In this document: positions 25,032-34,240 of the stretch, in pieces | Position numbering within the stretch: the stretch's first letter is position 1 | How the letters are laid out: every line of letters starts with the position of its first letter | Source: Candidatus Hydrogenedentota bacterium | Lineage (GTDB): Bacteria; Hydrogenedentota; Hydrogenedentia; Hydrogenedentales; CAITNO01 | Direction: 5' to 3' | DNA length: 42,954 nucleotides | Assembly (NCBI GenBank): GCA_903893795.1 | Contig: CAITNO010000017.1 | Span: 1 to 42,954 of the forward strand | Made by a program: the position numbers and the translations under genes | Notes under the pieces: generated by a model | What the model saw: the letters and a program-made list of their open reading frames with translations, nothing else | Told to the model about the DNA's origin: nothing | Database searches by the model: none

Positions 25032-28000
25032 ATGCGTATCCAGGCAGCGTGTGACGGTCGGGGGCGTATTCGTCTGATTCTGGTGGTGTTTGTCCCAACG
25101 CTCCTGCTGGCCGGCATGGCGCAAGCTGCCTTCGTCACTGAAGGTCAAGTTGCCAGAGGGGATTACCAAGGTTTTTACAAGAGCATTTCGACCACCTTTG
25201 CCTTTTCATCAACAAAAGATGCCATTATGGGGGTGCCGGAGTACTTCAGCACAGGCTTGTGGTTGCAGCAGGGGTCCAATTTGACCTTCACCGTGACCTG
25301 CGCGTTCAACGAACCGGATGTCTACGGGGTCGATTCCATTGCATTCGATCTGGAAACTCCCGGTGGTGGTCACAGAACTTCCAGTGACAACAGTGGTGGC
25401 ACCAGGCTTTCCTGGGCCATCGGACCATTGGATTTTAGAAGTGCTAACGGCGCCGCACTGACGATGACTGCCATCTTCAAGACAAAGTACGGCACCGTTA
25501 CGGTGTCGCATGTATACCGTCTGTATGTCCCCAGATACACCATTCAAACGAAGCGACTAGACGACATCGAAGCCTGCACCTCGGTTACGGGCGACACCGA
25601 CAATTGGATTTTGGACTCCTTTGACGAGAACTTCAATATTCATGTGGTGCAGGCGTCCCCACTGGGGTGCGGCCAGACGGAACCGGCCCCAGATGTTGAT
25701 GTTAGAGTCCTGAACAACTACGCGGCATGGAACGCCAGTGAATGGACGACCACCGATGAAAAAGGCGACGTGGTGGTTCCCTTGGGCAAGGGCGACGGGC
25801 CGACCACAACGGCGGAGGTGGAAACCCCTTCCGAGAAGCTTTATCTGGTGGTGGACCCCGTCGCGCCGGGGACCAGAATCCATTGCAACGGCTATCGCTC
25901 GCGGCACTACACCCTCCCCCAATTCGACAAGTTCTCGGGCTGCCTGGACGTCCTGGTCAAAGACATTGACAAACATCCATTGAGCGCCATGGCAACTGTT
26001 TGGGGAGGACGGCTGGGCGCCGGTTGCTTCGGCGGTTATGAATTGCTTACCGACAAAGACGGGCACCTAAAAATCTATATTGCCGCCGACGAGACAACAC
26101 CGGACCTGGAGACCAAACAATTCGAGGTCACAACCGTGCCCACGGTCGTCCTCGAGAAGATTCACACGCAGTTGATTGACTGGGCGCCAAACTTGGTCAC
26201 GTCGCTTCCCTGCTACATCTCGCCGCGCTACACGCTGCATCCCGACGCATACACTTACGCCCCCGGTTCTCCGGGCGGCAAGGGACCGTTTTGCAACGGT
26301 GGCGAGCTCCAACTGCTCGACGGGAAGTCGGGGAACGCGCTCAGGACGGAGAAGATCAAGGTGGCCTTCTATCAGTCCGTTGACCTTCGACGGAACGACC
26401 GGCAATTCTTCGCCGTGCCCGTAACACGGGAGGAGACGGTGTATCGCACACGGGTCGTATTCGATTGTCCCGACAACAACTCCGTTGAGAGTGAGTCCGA
26501 CGACTGCGAGGACGGAAAACTGATCGCCACCGGTCCGGAATATCACATACAGGCCACCCGCGAAGAGAAAAAACAGTTGCACACAGTTGAATGGGTGGGC
26601 TGCGGCGTGGGGGCGTGGGCGCCCGACCCTTCCGCCTCTTTTTCCCTGCTCCTGCCGGTGCCGTCGTCCGTGCTGACTCCCCTGGAAGACACTTTCAAGG
26701 AGATGTTTCCGGGAAAGGTTGAATTCAGGGATGGTGGTCTGACAATTCCATGGTTTTGGCCGTGGCAGAACGGCCCGCAGGCGGTGCGCGCGCTGTGCAG
26801 CCAACTCCAGGATCGTCAGCGCACCACGGGGGTGGACCTGGTGGTCGGCCTTGTGCCCCCCGGCTGGCTGCAGGCATGGTTTCGCACCGGAGATGCCGGC
26901 GGCGTTCAGAGCCCCGGGATCAACGGCGCAGTGCTCATTGACCCCACCGCCGTCAACAGGCACGGCGCTCTGCACGAGTTTATACACACCCTGGGCCAGG
27001 ATGACGATGAAATGGGCGATTACCTGGGCGGTATAAACAATTTCCCGCCTTCCACCAATGGCTACCGCGAAAAAACGCACGAGGAAATCATCAATCTGTA
27101 CGGAAAAGGAACAAAGACGCCCCGTGTCATGTATCCCACGGCCACCGACCCCTGGCTGAGCATAATGGAGCACGGCGCGCTGATGGACTATGCGTATAAA
27201 CTGCCGGCCGATTCGTTCACGTTGCCGAAGGACGCCGCCGCCCCCAAAGCAGCACCCGCACCGTGCATGCGCCTGCACGGCTATTTCAATATGAACGGCA
27301 GGCAGGCCGTGTTGGACCCGGTATTCACCACAGTATGCGACCCCTACAACCCCTATGTTTCAACGGCGCCCGCCGGCGATACGCTCTACGTGGAACTGCT
27401 GGGGGCCGGCCAGGCACGGCTTGGCATCCACTACATCCCCGTCGCGCCGCCGAAACTGCACTTTAGCGCGGGCACGGCCGCGATGACCCGCCCGGCGGAC
27501 CTTTCGCTCGAAGCCCGCTACAGCGCATGTTTTGATTTCAGTGTGCCCGCCGATGCGCAACTCACGGCGGTGCGCATGGGCTATGCCGTGGCCGGCGCCC
27601 CGCCCGTTGCCTGGAAGACCGTCAACGTTTCGGCCAATGCCCCGGTCGTCCAGTGGGTCAGAGAACCGGTCGGCACGCTTGGCGGACCCACCACCATCGA
27701 GTGGACCACCGGCGATCCCGACGGCGCCGGCGTTGTCCTGTCCCACGAATTCCACGTCAGTTTCGACGGGGGAGTCACCTGGCGGCAGATGGCCAACAGC
27801 ATCCCTTCGCAGTTGGTCGGGGATCAGCGGGTGTATTCTTACAGGATGAATCCGGCCGGCTGGCCGGCGGGCAACCACTATCGCTTCAAGGTGCTCGCCA
27901 GCGACGGCCTGCGCACGACCGAACTGGTCAACGCGGCGGACGTCACGGTAAACGGCTATGACCCCAACCCAAAGGCGGAACTGCTGATCGAGAAATGGGA

Positions 28001-29609
28001 GGCGAGCCGCCCCGAGACCGGCCTGTTTACGGTCCTCATCCCCCTGCACAACGGCGGTCACGACATGCTGGAGGTGTGGGCCGACCCGGCCACGCTGCCC
28101 GGCTGGCTGAGCCAGACGGACGGGGAGCGCACGACAGTGGATCGAATGAGCGACGGGCTTTTGCTGCTGAGGGGCGATCAAAATGCAACCGGGACCTTCG
28201 AGACAACCATCACGCTGAACACCAATGATCCGGACTCGCCCACCCTCACGCTGCCGGTGAAACTGATTCAGGAGGGTGCGGCCCCCGCGCCCCGCATTGC
28301 CCGGATTGAACTGGGTCCCCAACACCCGGATATCCGTCCCTGGCAGCCGGGCGAGGTCGTTCACCTCACCCTCTGGGACAACGACAACCGTCCCACGATG
28401 GAAGCCCTCCTGACCATCAACCAGCCGGGTTCCGCCAAGACGGCGCTTGTCACCGACCTGCCGTTGGAGGCAGGCTCCCTGCCCGGTGAATACCGCGTCG
28501 ATTGGACCATCCCCGCCGACGCCGCCGATGGCGACTATGGGTTTGAATTCACCCTGCGCGACCCGGCGGCCGACCTGAACGCCAAAGAGAACACCCACAC
28601 CCTAACCGTTAAACGCAGGGCCGCTGTGCCAGAAGACCACAGTCATGTCATGGTTCCCAACTTTGAGGGACAAACGTCCACTTCGGCCCTCGGCGCGCTC
28701 ACTGCCGAAAACCTTGTTGCGGAAGTCATCATGCAGTGCAGCGACTCTCTGGCGTACGGCTATATCATCAGTCAGAACCCGGCGGCGGATCAGTCCGTAC
28801 CGACCGGAGGAACCGTGAAGCTGACCATCTCCAAGGGTCCCTGCAATGTAATGGTGCCCAATCTGGTCGGTCGGACAAGGGCTGCCGCGGAGTATTTGCT
28901 GACCATGGAGTATCTTGCCATTGGCGTGGTTACGCAGCAGTGCAGCGACACACTGGAGCCAGGCACGATCATCAGTCAGGATCCTGCGGCGTACGCATCG
29001 ACGACGGCAGGAACCGCCGTCGCATTTGTCGTCTCCACAGGCCCCTGTGCCGCGGAGGGTGAGGGCGGCACCGAGGGTGAAGGCGAGACGGAGGGTGAGA
29101 CAAACCCGCCGGACACTCCAGCCGAAGTCGCGCACGACCTTCGCGCCGCCTTTAACACGGCAGACGCGGACCATAGCGGCGGACTGAGTCTGGCCGAAGC
29201 CATGAACGCGCTGCAGGGGCTGACACAGACGCTGTTCACCCAGGTGGACGGCAACGGCGATGGACAGGTTACCCTGGACGAACTCAACCTGCTGATTCCC
29301 ACGGAGGTCACCGTTCAAGACCTTGTCAACGCCTTTGCCACGGCAGATGCCGACCATAGCGGCGGTCTGAGCATGGCCGAGGCCAACGCCGTCATATCCG
29401 GGCTGACGGCGGCGCAGTTCGCCCAACTGGACACCAACGGTGACGGACAAATCACCCTTGACGAACTCAATAAGGTGACCAGCCCAGGCGGTTGCAGTTG
29501 CAGCAAGTCCAGCCCAACCTTCGGCGGGCTCAAGGGGCGCATAGCGGACCTGTTCCTGATGGGCCTTGCCTTGACAAGTCTGATGGCCGTGAGCGGTCGC
29601 AGACCGTAA
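25032..29609 (+). CDS. Very large secreted metzincin-like protease with PASTA repeats, EF-hand loops and C-terminal anchor
   Basis: This is a 1525-residue exported protein. ATG 25032 follows AAGGAGG and begins a signal peptide (to about residue 32); the in-frame ATG at 24963 gives an implausible leader. H-E-F-I-H-T-L-G-Q-D-D at 648-658 fits the HExxHxxGxxH/D zinc motif of metzincins, with Asp658 as third ligand, and S-I-M-E-H-G-A-L-M is a possible Met-turn. Ig-like domains follow (about 760-1200), then two PASTA modules (about 1205-1338; V-P-N-F-E-G and V-P-N-L-V-G), an acidic E-G-E linker, and two tandem EF-hand pairs with D-A-D-H-S-G-G-L-S and D-G-N-G-D-G-Q-V loops (about 1372-1490). The end is G-G-C-S-C, a hydrophobic helix and R-R-P, like a C-terminal protein-sorting signal. 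PASTA domains usually bind peptidoglycan, here outside a kinase. Confidence 0.85.
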   Translation: MRIQAACDGRGRIRLILVVFVPTLLLAGMAQAAFVTEGQVARGDYQGFYKSISTTFAFSSTKDAIMGVPEYFSTGLWLQQGSNLTFTVTCAFNEPDVYGVDSIAFDLETPGGGHRTSSDNSGGTRLSWAIGPLDFRSANGAALTMTAIFKTKYGTVTVSHVYRLYVPRYTIQTKRLDDIEACTSVTGDTDNWILDSFDENFNIHVVQASPLGCGQTEPAPDVDVRVLNNYAAWNASEWTTTDEKGDVVVPLGKGDGPTTTAEVETPSEKLYLVVDPVAPGTRIHCNGYRSRHYTLPQFDKFSGCLDVLVKDIDKHPLSAMATVWGGRLGAGCFGGYELLTDKDGHLKIYIAADETTPDLETKQFEVTTVPTVVLEKIHTQLIDWAPNLVTSLPCYISPRYTLHPDAYTYAPGSPGGKGPFCNGGELQLLDGKSGNALRTEKIKVAFYQSVDLRRNDRQFFAVPVTREETVYRTRVVFDCPDNNSVESESDDCEDGKLIATGPEYHIQATREEKKQLHTVEWVGCGVGAWAPDPSASFSLLLPVPSSVLTPLEDTFKEMFPGKVEFRDGGLTIPWFWPWQNGPQAVRALCSQLQDRQRTTGVDLVVGLVPPGWLQAWFRTGDAGGVQSPGINGAVLIDPTAVNRHGALHEFIHTLGQDDDEMGDYLGGINNFPPSTNGYREKTHEEIINLYGKGTKTPRVMYPTATDPWLSIMEHGALMDYAYKLPADSFTLPKDAAAPKAAPAPCMRLHGYFNMNGRQAVLDPVFTTVCDPYNPYVSTAPAGDTLYVELLGAGQARLGIHYIPVAPPKLHFSAGTAAMTRPADLSLEARYSACFDFSVPADAQLTAVRMGYAVAGAPPVAWKTVNVSANAPVVQWVREPVGTLGGPTTIEWTTGDPDGAGVVLSHEFHVSFDGGVTWRQMANSIPSQLVGDQRVYSYRMNPAGWPAGNHYRFKVLASDGLRTTELVNAADVTVNGYDPNPKAELLIEKWEASRPETGLFTVLIPLHNGGHDMLEVWADPATLPGWLSQTDGERTTVDRMSDGLLLLRGDQNATGTFETTITLNTNDPDSPTLTLPVKLIQEGAAPAPRIARIELGPQHPDIRPWQPGEVVHLTLWDNDNRPTMEALLTINQPGSAKTALVTDLPLEAGSLPGEYRVDWTIPADAADGDYGFEFTLRDPAADLNAKENTHTLTVKRRAAVPEDHSHVMVPNFEGQTSTSALGALTAENLVAEVIMQCSDSLAYGYIISQNPAADQSVPTGGTVKLTISKGPCNVMVPNLVGRTRAAAEYLLTMEYLAIGVVTQQCSDTLEPGTIISQDPAAYASTTAGTAVAFVVSTGPCAAEGEGGTEGEGETEGETNPPDTPAEVAHDLRAAFNTADADHSGGLSLAEAMNALQGLTQTLFTQVDGNGDGQVTLDELNLLIPTEVTVQDLVNAFATADADHSGGLSMAEANAVISGLTAAQFAQLDTNGDGQITLDELNKVTSPGGCSCSKSSPTFGGLKGRIADLFLMGLALTSLMAVSGRRP

Positions 29610-29927
29610 GAAAAACAGAGACTGCCTTATTGCCGGTGCAGCGCCTTTCTTTAGCGGCATCCGCAGCAATGCGAACGGAGAGTGGATTCTGTCGTGGGTC
29701 TGCAATAGAGACTCTTGGGAAACTTGGAGAAGTGGCTCCGGCGGACGCGACTCAAGAATACGACCAGGGACGACGGAGGGTGAGTCGCTGCCTTTGACAC
29801 CGATGGAAGGGCATGGACAGAGAGTGGCGGTTCCGCGATGGATGGCACAAAACCACGATCCTGAGTGCCTCGAGTGCGCAGAATAAAATGAAGCGCCGGA
29901 TGAGGAAACGCGTATTGCGAGGAACAT
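29610..29927. other. 318-bp gap with no recognised feature
   Basis: The spacing between the surface protein and the rhamnosidase-like gene contains no convincing ORF, hairpin or promoter. The downstream ribosome site is weak (gcgagga about 10 nt before ATG 29928). Confidence 0.5.
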
Positions 29928-32918
29928 ATGAAGACAGTAGAACGATTCCACAGCGGCATGAACGCCCAGCATGTTTTCCCTGGACGAGGCGCCGCATTGT
30001 CAAAATGGAAGAACCCTTTCCTCCTGTGCGCGGTGGCTTGTGCGCTCTCGGTCGGCTCCCCCTCATGGGCGGAAGCTGCGGGCGATTTGAGTGGGTCCGC
30101 CTCCGAACCAGTGCGCGCCGAGGCAGTGCTGCCTAGGCTCGCCGAAGGCTTTGTTTCGCCCCCGATTCAGGCGCGCACGCGCTGTTTCTGGTGGTGGCTC
30201 AATGGCAACGTGACCAGGGAGGCCATCACGCGCGATCTGGAGGAAATGCAGGCAAAAGGATTCGGCGGCGCATTAATCTTTGACGCGGACGGCTCCAGTC
30301 AACGCGAAAACAATCCCGTCCCGGCGGGCCCGATTTTTGGGTCGCCCGCATGGCGTGAACTGTTCACCCACGCGGTGAGGGAGGCGGACCGGCTCGGCCT
30401 CGAACTGAGCCTGAACATCCAGAGCGGCTGGAATCTTGGCGCGCCGGACCTGACGCAGGAGGAAGCGGCGAAGCAGTTGACGTGGTCCGAGATTCGGGTG
30501 GAGGACAATGCGCCGGGCGGCATCGTATTGCCGGTGCCGCAACACCGAGACGGATATTACCGCGACATTGCCGTGCTGGCGTACCGCGAGACCGCACGTA
30601 CCGAGCAGCAGCGGCCCCTCCACCAATTGAAGGAGAAATCCGCCTTCCGCGAGTTGGGCGGTTCCGCACCGGACTGCCGGCCCCTGTTGAAGGAAAGCGC
30701 CCCGTTGCCGGGCGAAGCGTGCGTCCGCATCGACGACGTGGTTAACCTGACCGCAAACATGTCTGCCGGGGGCGGCCTGCAATGGAAAGCGCCGAAGGGC
30801 GCCTGGGTGGTGCTGCGTTTTGGTTATACGCTGTCCGACGCGAAGATTTCGACCGCCAGCGGGGCATGGCAGGGGCCGGTGGTGGACTACATGAGCGCGC
30901 CGGTGCTGCGCGCCTATTGGGAACGGCATGTTCAGCCGCTTATAGACGATGTCGGCCCGCTCGCGGGCAAGTCGCTGAAATACCTGCACTCCGACAGTTG
31001 GGAATGCGGGGGCATGAACTGGTCGCCTGATTTTGAAAAGGAATTCCGCGGGCGGCGCGGCTATGACCCCATCCCCTTCCTGCCGGTGATTGCCGGAAAG
31101 ATTATCGGGGACCGGGACAAGAGCAACCGGTACCTGGCCGATTTCCGCAAGACGATCGGAGAATGCGTTGCGGAGAACCACTACGCCGTCTTCGCAGAGC
31201 TGGCGCACAAGGCGAACCTGGGCATCCATCCGGAGTCGGGCGGACCGCATGCGGGCCCCTTTGACGGGTTGAAATGCTTTGGCAAGAGCGACATGCCCAT
31301 GAGCGAATTCTGGGCGCCTTCACCCCACCGGCCCAAGCCGGAGAACCGGTTCTTCGTCAAGCAGGCGTCCAGCGCCGCCCATGCCTATGGCAGGCCGCTC
31401 GTGGGCGCAGAAGGCTTCACCGCCCTGGGCCCGCATTGGGAGGAAAGCCTGTGGCGCTCGGCCAAGCCCAGCTTTGACCACGAGGCCTGCGCGGGGCTGA
31501 ACCTCACCTTTATCCATACCTTTACCTGCTCGCCCGTGGAGATGGGACGTCCGGGACAGGAGTATTTCGCGGGCACGCATTTTAATCCCAACGCAACCTG
31601 GTGGGCGCAGGCGGGCGCGGTCGTCGGCTATATGAATCGCTGTCAGTTTCTGCTGCAGCAGGGCCGGTTTGTGGCTGATGTGTGCTACTACTACGGGGAT
31701 CACGTGCCCAACATCGCGGCCCGAAAAGAAGCCGACCCGGCGGGAGTTTTGCCCGGCTACGACTACGATGTGATTGACGAGACGGTGCTGTGTGACCGGC
31801 TGACCGTAAACGAGGGCGCGCTTTCTTTGCCGGACGGCATGCGCTACCGGCTGCTGGTCCTCCCGGACCACAAGACGCTGTCGTTAAGCGCCATGGAGAA
31901 GGTCGAGCAGCTCGTGAAGGGCGGCGCGCCGGTGCTCGGCGCCAAGCCTGAACGGAGGACCAGTCTGACAGGAGGAACCGACGCCGATCGGCGCTTTGCA
32001 CAAATCGCCGACAGACGGTGGAAGGGCGCGGCCACCCTGAAAGAGGGATGTGTCATGGAAGGCGCGAACGCCAAGCAAGTTCTGTTGGCAATGAATGTGG
32101 CCCCCGATTGCGCATGGGACGGGGATGCCGACGCGTACGGATACATACACCGCCGCGCCGGGGATGTGGACATCTACTTCCTTTCGAACCGGAGCGAAGA
32201 CGCCGTGAAAGGAACCTTTACCTTTCGCGTGAGTGGCAGGCAGCCGGAGCTGTGGCAACCCCTTGACGGCTCGATGCGGGAGGCGAAGGCGTTTGGGCAG
32301 CAGGGCGGCCTGACCACGGTGACTCTCGCCTTCGATCCCTGTGGCTCGTTGTTCGTTATTTTCGCCAAACCCATCGCGCCAGACGCCCAGGGCGCCGGGA
32401 ATGGGAACTTTCCGGAATACGAGGAGGCGGTCACCCTGGGCGCGGACTGGTCCGTTTCATTCGACCCTGCATGGGGCGGCCCGGAAAAGGTTCAGTTTGA
32501 TGCGCTGACTAGCTGGACGGAGCGTCCCGAAGAGGGGATTCGTCACTATTCCGGCACGGCCGTTTACCGAAAGACTTTCACCCTCGCAAAGGAACTGGTG
32601 GTGGCAGGCGGATTGGCGCTCGATTTGGGCGACCTTCGCGAAATGGCTGAAGTGACGCTGAACGGCCAGGCGCTTGGGGTTCTGTGGAGCAGGCCCTTCC
32701 GGGTCGATATCGCGAAAGCGGCGCGGGCGGGCGAGAACCAACTCGAGATCAAGGTCGTGAACAACTGGCCCAACCGGCTGATTGGCGACGCCGCGCTCCC
32801 TGTCGAGGCGCGGCGCACAAGAACAAACATCACGAAATTCAAGGCAGACACGCCGCTGACAACTTCGGGGCTTCTCGGTCCCGTGCGCGTAATGCTGCGC
32901 CAGCCAGGCCGGGTGTAA
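29928..32918 (+). CDS. Secreted GH106-type alpha-L-rhamnosidase-like glycoside hydrolase
   Basis: This 996-residue exported enzyme has a signal segment at about residues 28-50, behind a long basic N-region; a start at M11 (29958) is equally possible. The N-terminal barrel block C-F-W-W-W-L-N-G-N-V-T (86-96) and G-F-G-G-A-L-I-F-D-A (111-120) are typical of the GH106 group, which removes alpha-L-rhamnose from plant or bacterial glycans. The middle contains H-P-E-S-G-G-P-H, S-E-F-W and G-A-E-G-F-T blocks. The last 150 residues form a sugar-binding jelly roll (T-A-V-Y-R-K-T-F, V-T-L-N-G-Q-A-L-G-V-L-W, V-N-N-W-P-N-R). The gene stops at 32918, only about 20 bp from the broken end of an oppositely oriented kinase fragment. 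Confidence 0.85.
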   Translation: MKTVERFHSGMNAQHVFPGRGAALSKWKNPFLLCAVACALSVGSPSWAEAAGDLSGSASEPVRAEAVLPRLAEGFVSPPIQARTRCFWWWLNGNVTREAITRDLEEMQAKGFGGALIFDADGSSQRENNPVPAGPIFGSPAWRELFTHAVREADRLGLELSLNIQSGWNLGAPDLTQEEAAKQLTWSEIRVEDNAPGGIVLPVPQHRDGYYRDIAVLAYRETARTEQQRPLHQLKEKSAFRELGGSAPDCRPLLKESAPLPGEACVRIDDVVNLTANMSAGGGLQWKAPKGAWVVLRFGYTLSDAKISTASGAWQGPVVDYMSAPVLRAYWERHVQPLIDDVGPLAGKSLKYLHSDSWECGGMNWSPDFEKEFRGRRGYDPIPFLPVIAGKIIGDRDKSNRYLADFRKTIGECVAENHYAVFAELAHKANLGIHPESGGPHAGPFDGLKCFGKSDMPMSEFWAPSPHRPKPENRFFVKQASSAAHAYGRPLVGAEGFTALGPHWEESLWRSAKPSFDHEACAGLNLTFIHTFTCSPVEMGRPGQEYFAGTHFNPNATWWAQAGAVVGYMNRCQFLLQQGRFVADVCYYYGDHVPNIAARKEADPAGVLPGYDYDVIDETVLCDRLTVNEGALSLPDGMRYRLLVLPDHKTLSLSAMEKVEQLVKGGAPVLGAKPERRTSLTGGTDADRRFAQIADRRWKGAATLKEGCVMEGANAKQVLLAMNVAPDCAWDGDADAYGYIHRRAGDVDIYFLSNRSEDAVKGTFTFRVSGRQPELWQPLDGSMREAKAFGQQGGLTTVTLAFDPCGSLFVIFAKPIAPDAQGAGNGNFPEYEEAVTLGADWSVSFDPAWGGPEKVQFDALTSWTERPEEGIRHYSGTAVYRKTFTLAKELVVAGGLALDLGDLREMAEVTLNGQALGVLWSRPFRVDIAKAARAGENQLEIKVVNNWPNRLIGDAALPVEARRTRTNITKFKADTPLTTSGLLGPVRVMLRQPGRV

Positions 32919-32929
32919 CCGAGGGGGAA

Positions 32930-33250
32930 CTCCGGCGCATTGTCCGGATGACGAAGCACAACGAGCTTGGCAAACTCTGCCTCCGCCGCAGTTCTAACGG
33001 TTTCATAGGTTCCAAGTGGCTTCAGAACCTTTATGGCCAACTCGTTCTCCCAGATATCCGCGCAGGAATGTATGATTCCGTAATGTCCCTCGCCTATCTT
33101 TTCGCCAATGGTATACGTATTCCCGGCAAGAAGACTTGTGACAATCTCGCCAGAGACGGGTGGCACAAAAGTCTTCAACAACGTCTGAGGCGAAGGCTCA
33201 GAGGGAAGCTCGGAGGGGAGTGCGTTCTGAGGAATCGGGGGATTGTCCAT
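32930..33250 (-). pseudogene. Truncated Ser/Thr protein kinase (N-lobe only)
   Basis: The minus strand from ATG 33250 gives about 104 residues of an Hanks-type kinase N-lobe: a 35-residue leader, Y-T-I-G-E-K-I-G-E-G-H-Y-G (glycine loop, about 46-58), A-I-K-V-L (catalytic lysine) and an alpha-C-like A-A-E-A-E-F-A-K-L-V-V-L-R-H-P. Homology ends near 32940. The frame then runs on antisense through the GH106 gene to 32564, without an H-R-D or D-F-G motif. Without a C-lobe it cannot be an active kinase. It is the remnant left by a deletion or insertion at the GH106 3' end. It may still be transcribed, as the start looks intact. Confidence 0.7.
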
Positions 33251-33268
33251 AACTTTACCGGAGTCTTA

Positions 33269-33406
33269 TTATTTACGTTGCGGATGGCAGCAGCAGGAGA
33301 CCGCAGGGGCAGGTTGATGACGGTTCGGCACCCACACCAGAGGCTCAAGCGCCGGTTCCAATACCAGCCCAAAGCTGTTGTTAAACTTGGTGGAGTCGTC
33401 GTTCAT
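33269..33406 (-). CDS. Possible 45-residue small protein upstream of the kinase remnant
   Basis: This short frame starts M-N-D-D-S-T-K-F-N-N-S-F and ends in C-C-C-H-P-Q-R-K. GGAGG lies about 10 nt before the ATG, and the frame ends 18 nt before the kinase start. It resembles a short Pro/Cys-rich leader with no known domain. The location in a degraded locus makes it uncertain. Confidence 0.25.
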   Translation of the reverse strand: MNDDSTKFNNSFGLVLEPALEPLVWVPNRHQPAPAVSCCCHPQRK

Positions 33407-33434
33407 TCCGTCATGTCCTCCGGTATCATGGAGG

Positions 33435-33563
33435 CTATATTGCTGCCAGCCCCATCACGTCTATCGGCGGGTGAAAGAACCACGAGCCATAGTACCTGTC
33501 GCCATTCTTTTCAAACCAAGCGCGGATGTGGTCCACATCAAAACGGGCATTGTAGGCCACCAA
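33435..33563 (-). pseudogene. Fragment of a DnaQ-like 3'-5' exonuclease
   Basis: Directly after the GntR stop, the minus strand reads L-V-A-Y-N-A-R-F-D-V-D-H-I-R, then W-F-F-H-P-P-I-D-V-M-G-L-A-A-I and a stop. Y-N-A-R-F-D matches the Exo II motif (hNxxFD) of DEDD exonucleases, and I-D-V..L-A matches the segment after it. The Exo I (DxE) and Exo III parts are missing on both sides, so this 42-codon stretch is an internal fragment. Confidence 0.5.
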
Positions 33564-33564
33564 C

Positions 33565-34038
33565 CTATTTGCGCTTACGCAAGTAGACGGAAAGGGCAGG
33601 CGCCATGGCGCCGTACGGGTTAGATTTCAACTTCAGCACCTTTTCAACAATCTCAACGACTTCCTTGTCGTTAAAACCAGCGGCGCGGCTTTCGCAGACC
33701 ACTTCATTGAGGCGGATGAGGACCCGGCGTCGGCAGTCTTCCCCGCACTTCTCATCGATGTCCTTACAGACAAAAACGCCCATGCCGCGGCGTGTGTACA
33801 GCAGGCCCATGACAACCAGGTCGCGGTACGATTTGGAAACGGTGTTTGTGTTGACCTTCAGGCGCTCAGAAAGTTCGCGAACTGCCGGAAGTTGGTCGCC
33901 CGGCTTCAGGCGGCCGGAGGAAATGGCATACTGGATGGAGTTCTCGACCTGCGTGTAGACGGCCACGCTGCTTTGCAGGTCCACATGTGAAAGCAGGTCG
34001 AGCAGGTCGTCATTTGATTTGTATTTCGGTCTGGTCAT
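33565..34038 (-). CDS. GntR-family (YtrA-type) transcription regulator
   Basis: This 157-residue DNA-binding repressor has a winged helix at residues of about 20-90: P-V-Y-T-Q-like V-Y-T-Q-V-E-N-S-I, I-S-S-G-R-L-K-P-G-D-Q-L-P-A-V-R-E-L-S, then V-N-T-N-T-V-S-K-S-Y-R-D-L and G-L-L-Y-T-R-R-G-M-G-V-F-V. The short C-terminal dimerisation tail, with an unusual C-G-E-D-C pair, fits the YtrA subfamily. Most of that subfamily control an adjacent ABC transporter; none remains here, only an exonuclease fragment. AGGAG lies about 10 nt before ATG 34038. It is probably an orphan left from a larger operon. Confidence 0.88.
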   Translation of the reverse strand: MTRPKYKSNDDLLDLLSHVDLQSSVAVYTQVENSIQYAISSGRLKPGDQLPAVRELSERLKVNTNTVSKSYRDLVVMGLLYTRRGMGVFVCKDIDEKCGEDCRRRVLIRLNEVVCESRAAGFNDKEVVEIVEKVLKLKSNPYGAMAPALSVYLRKRK

Positions 34039-34240
34039 GGTAGCGTTTCTCCTAGTACCCGCAGTTTCTGCCTGGAAGTCCTACCTCTTCTTGCCGGGGC
34101 ACTTTACCCCGTTCAACATGATTCTACTCCCAACCGCATCAGAAAGGTCAATCCCGGCCCCGCACGATTGTCCAGATGGATCTGGTGAGCACGATTCTAG
34201 CGGTGCAAGGTAATTTCGGGACGGCAATTTCGGGCAATTT

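Noticed and set aside
26067..28598. Two long minus-strand frames under the large surface protein
   Set aside because: They are shadows of a gene with a signal peptide, HExxH, PASTA and EF-hand motifs.
29100..29480. Repeated DNA within the surface protein that might suggest a CRISPR or minisatellite
   Set aside because: It encodes two EF-hand pairs in frame (D-x-D-x-S/D-G loops). No spacer-repeat regularity of a CRISPR array is present anywhere in the window.
32564..32930. C-terminal continuation of the kinase frame
   Set aside because: It runs antisense through the GH106 sugar-binding domain and has none of the kinase C-lobe motifs.
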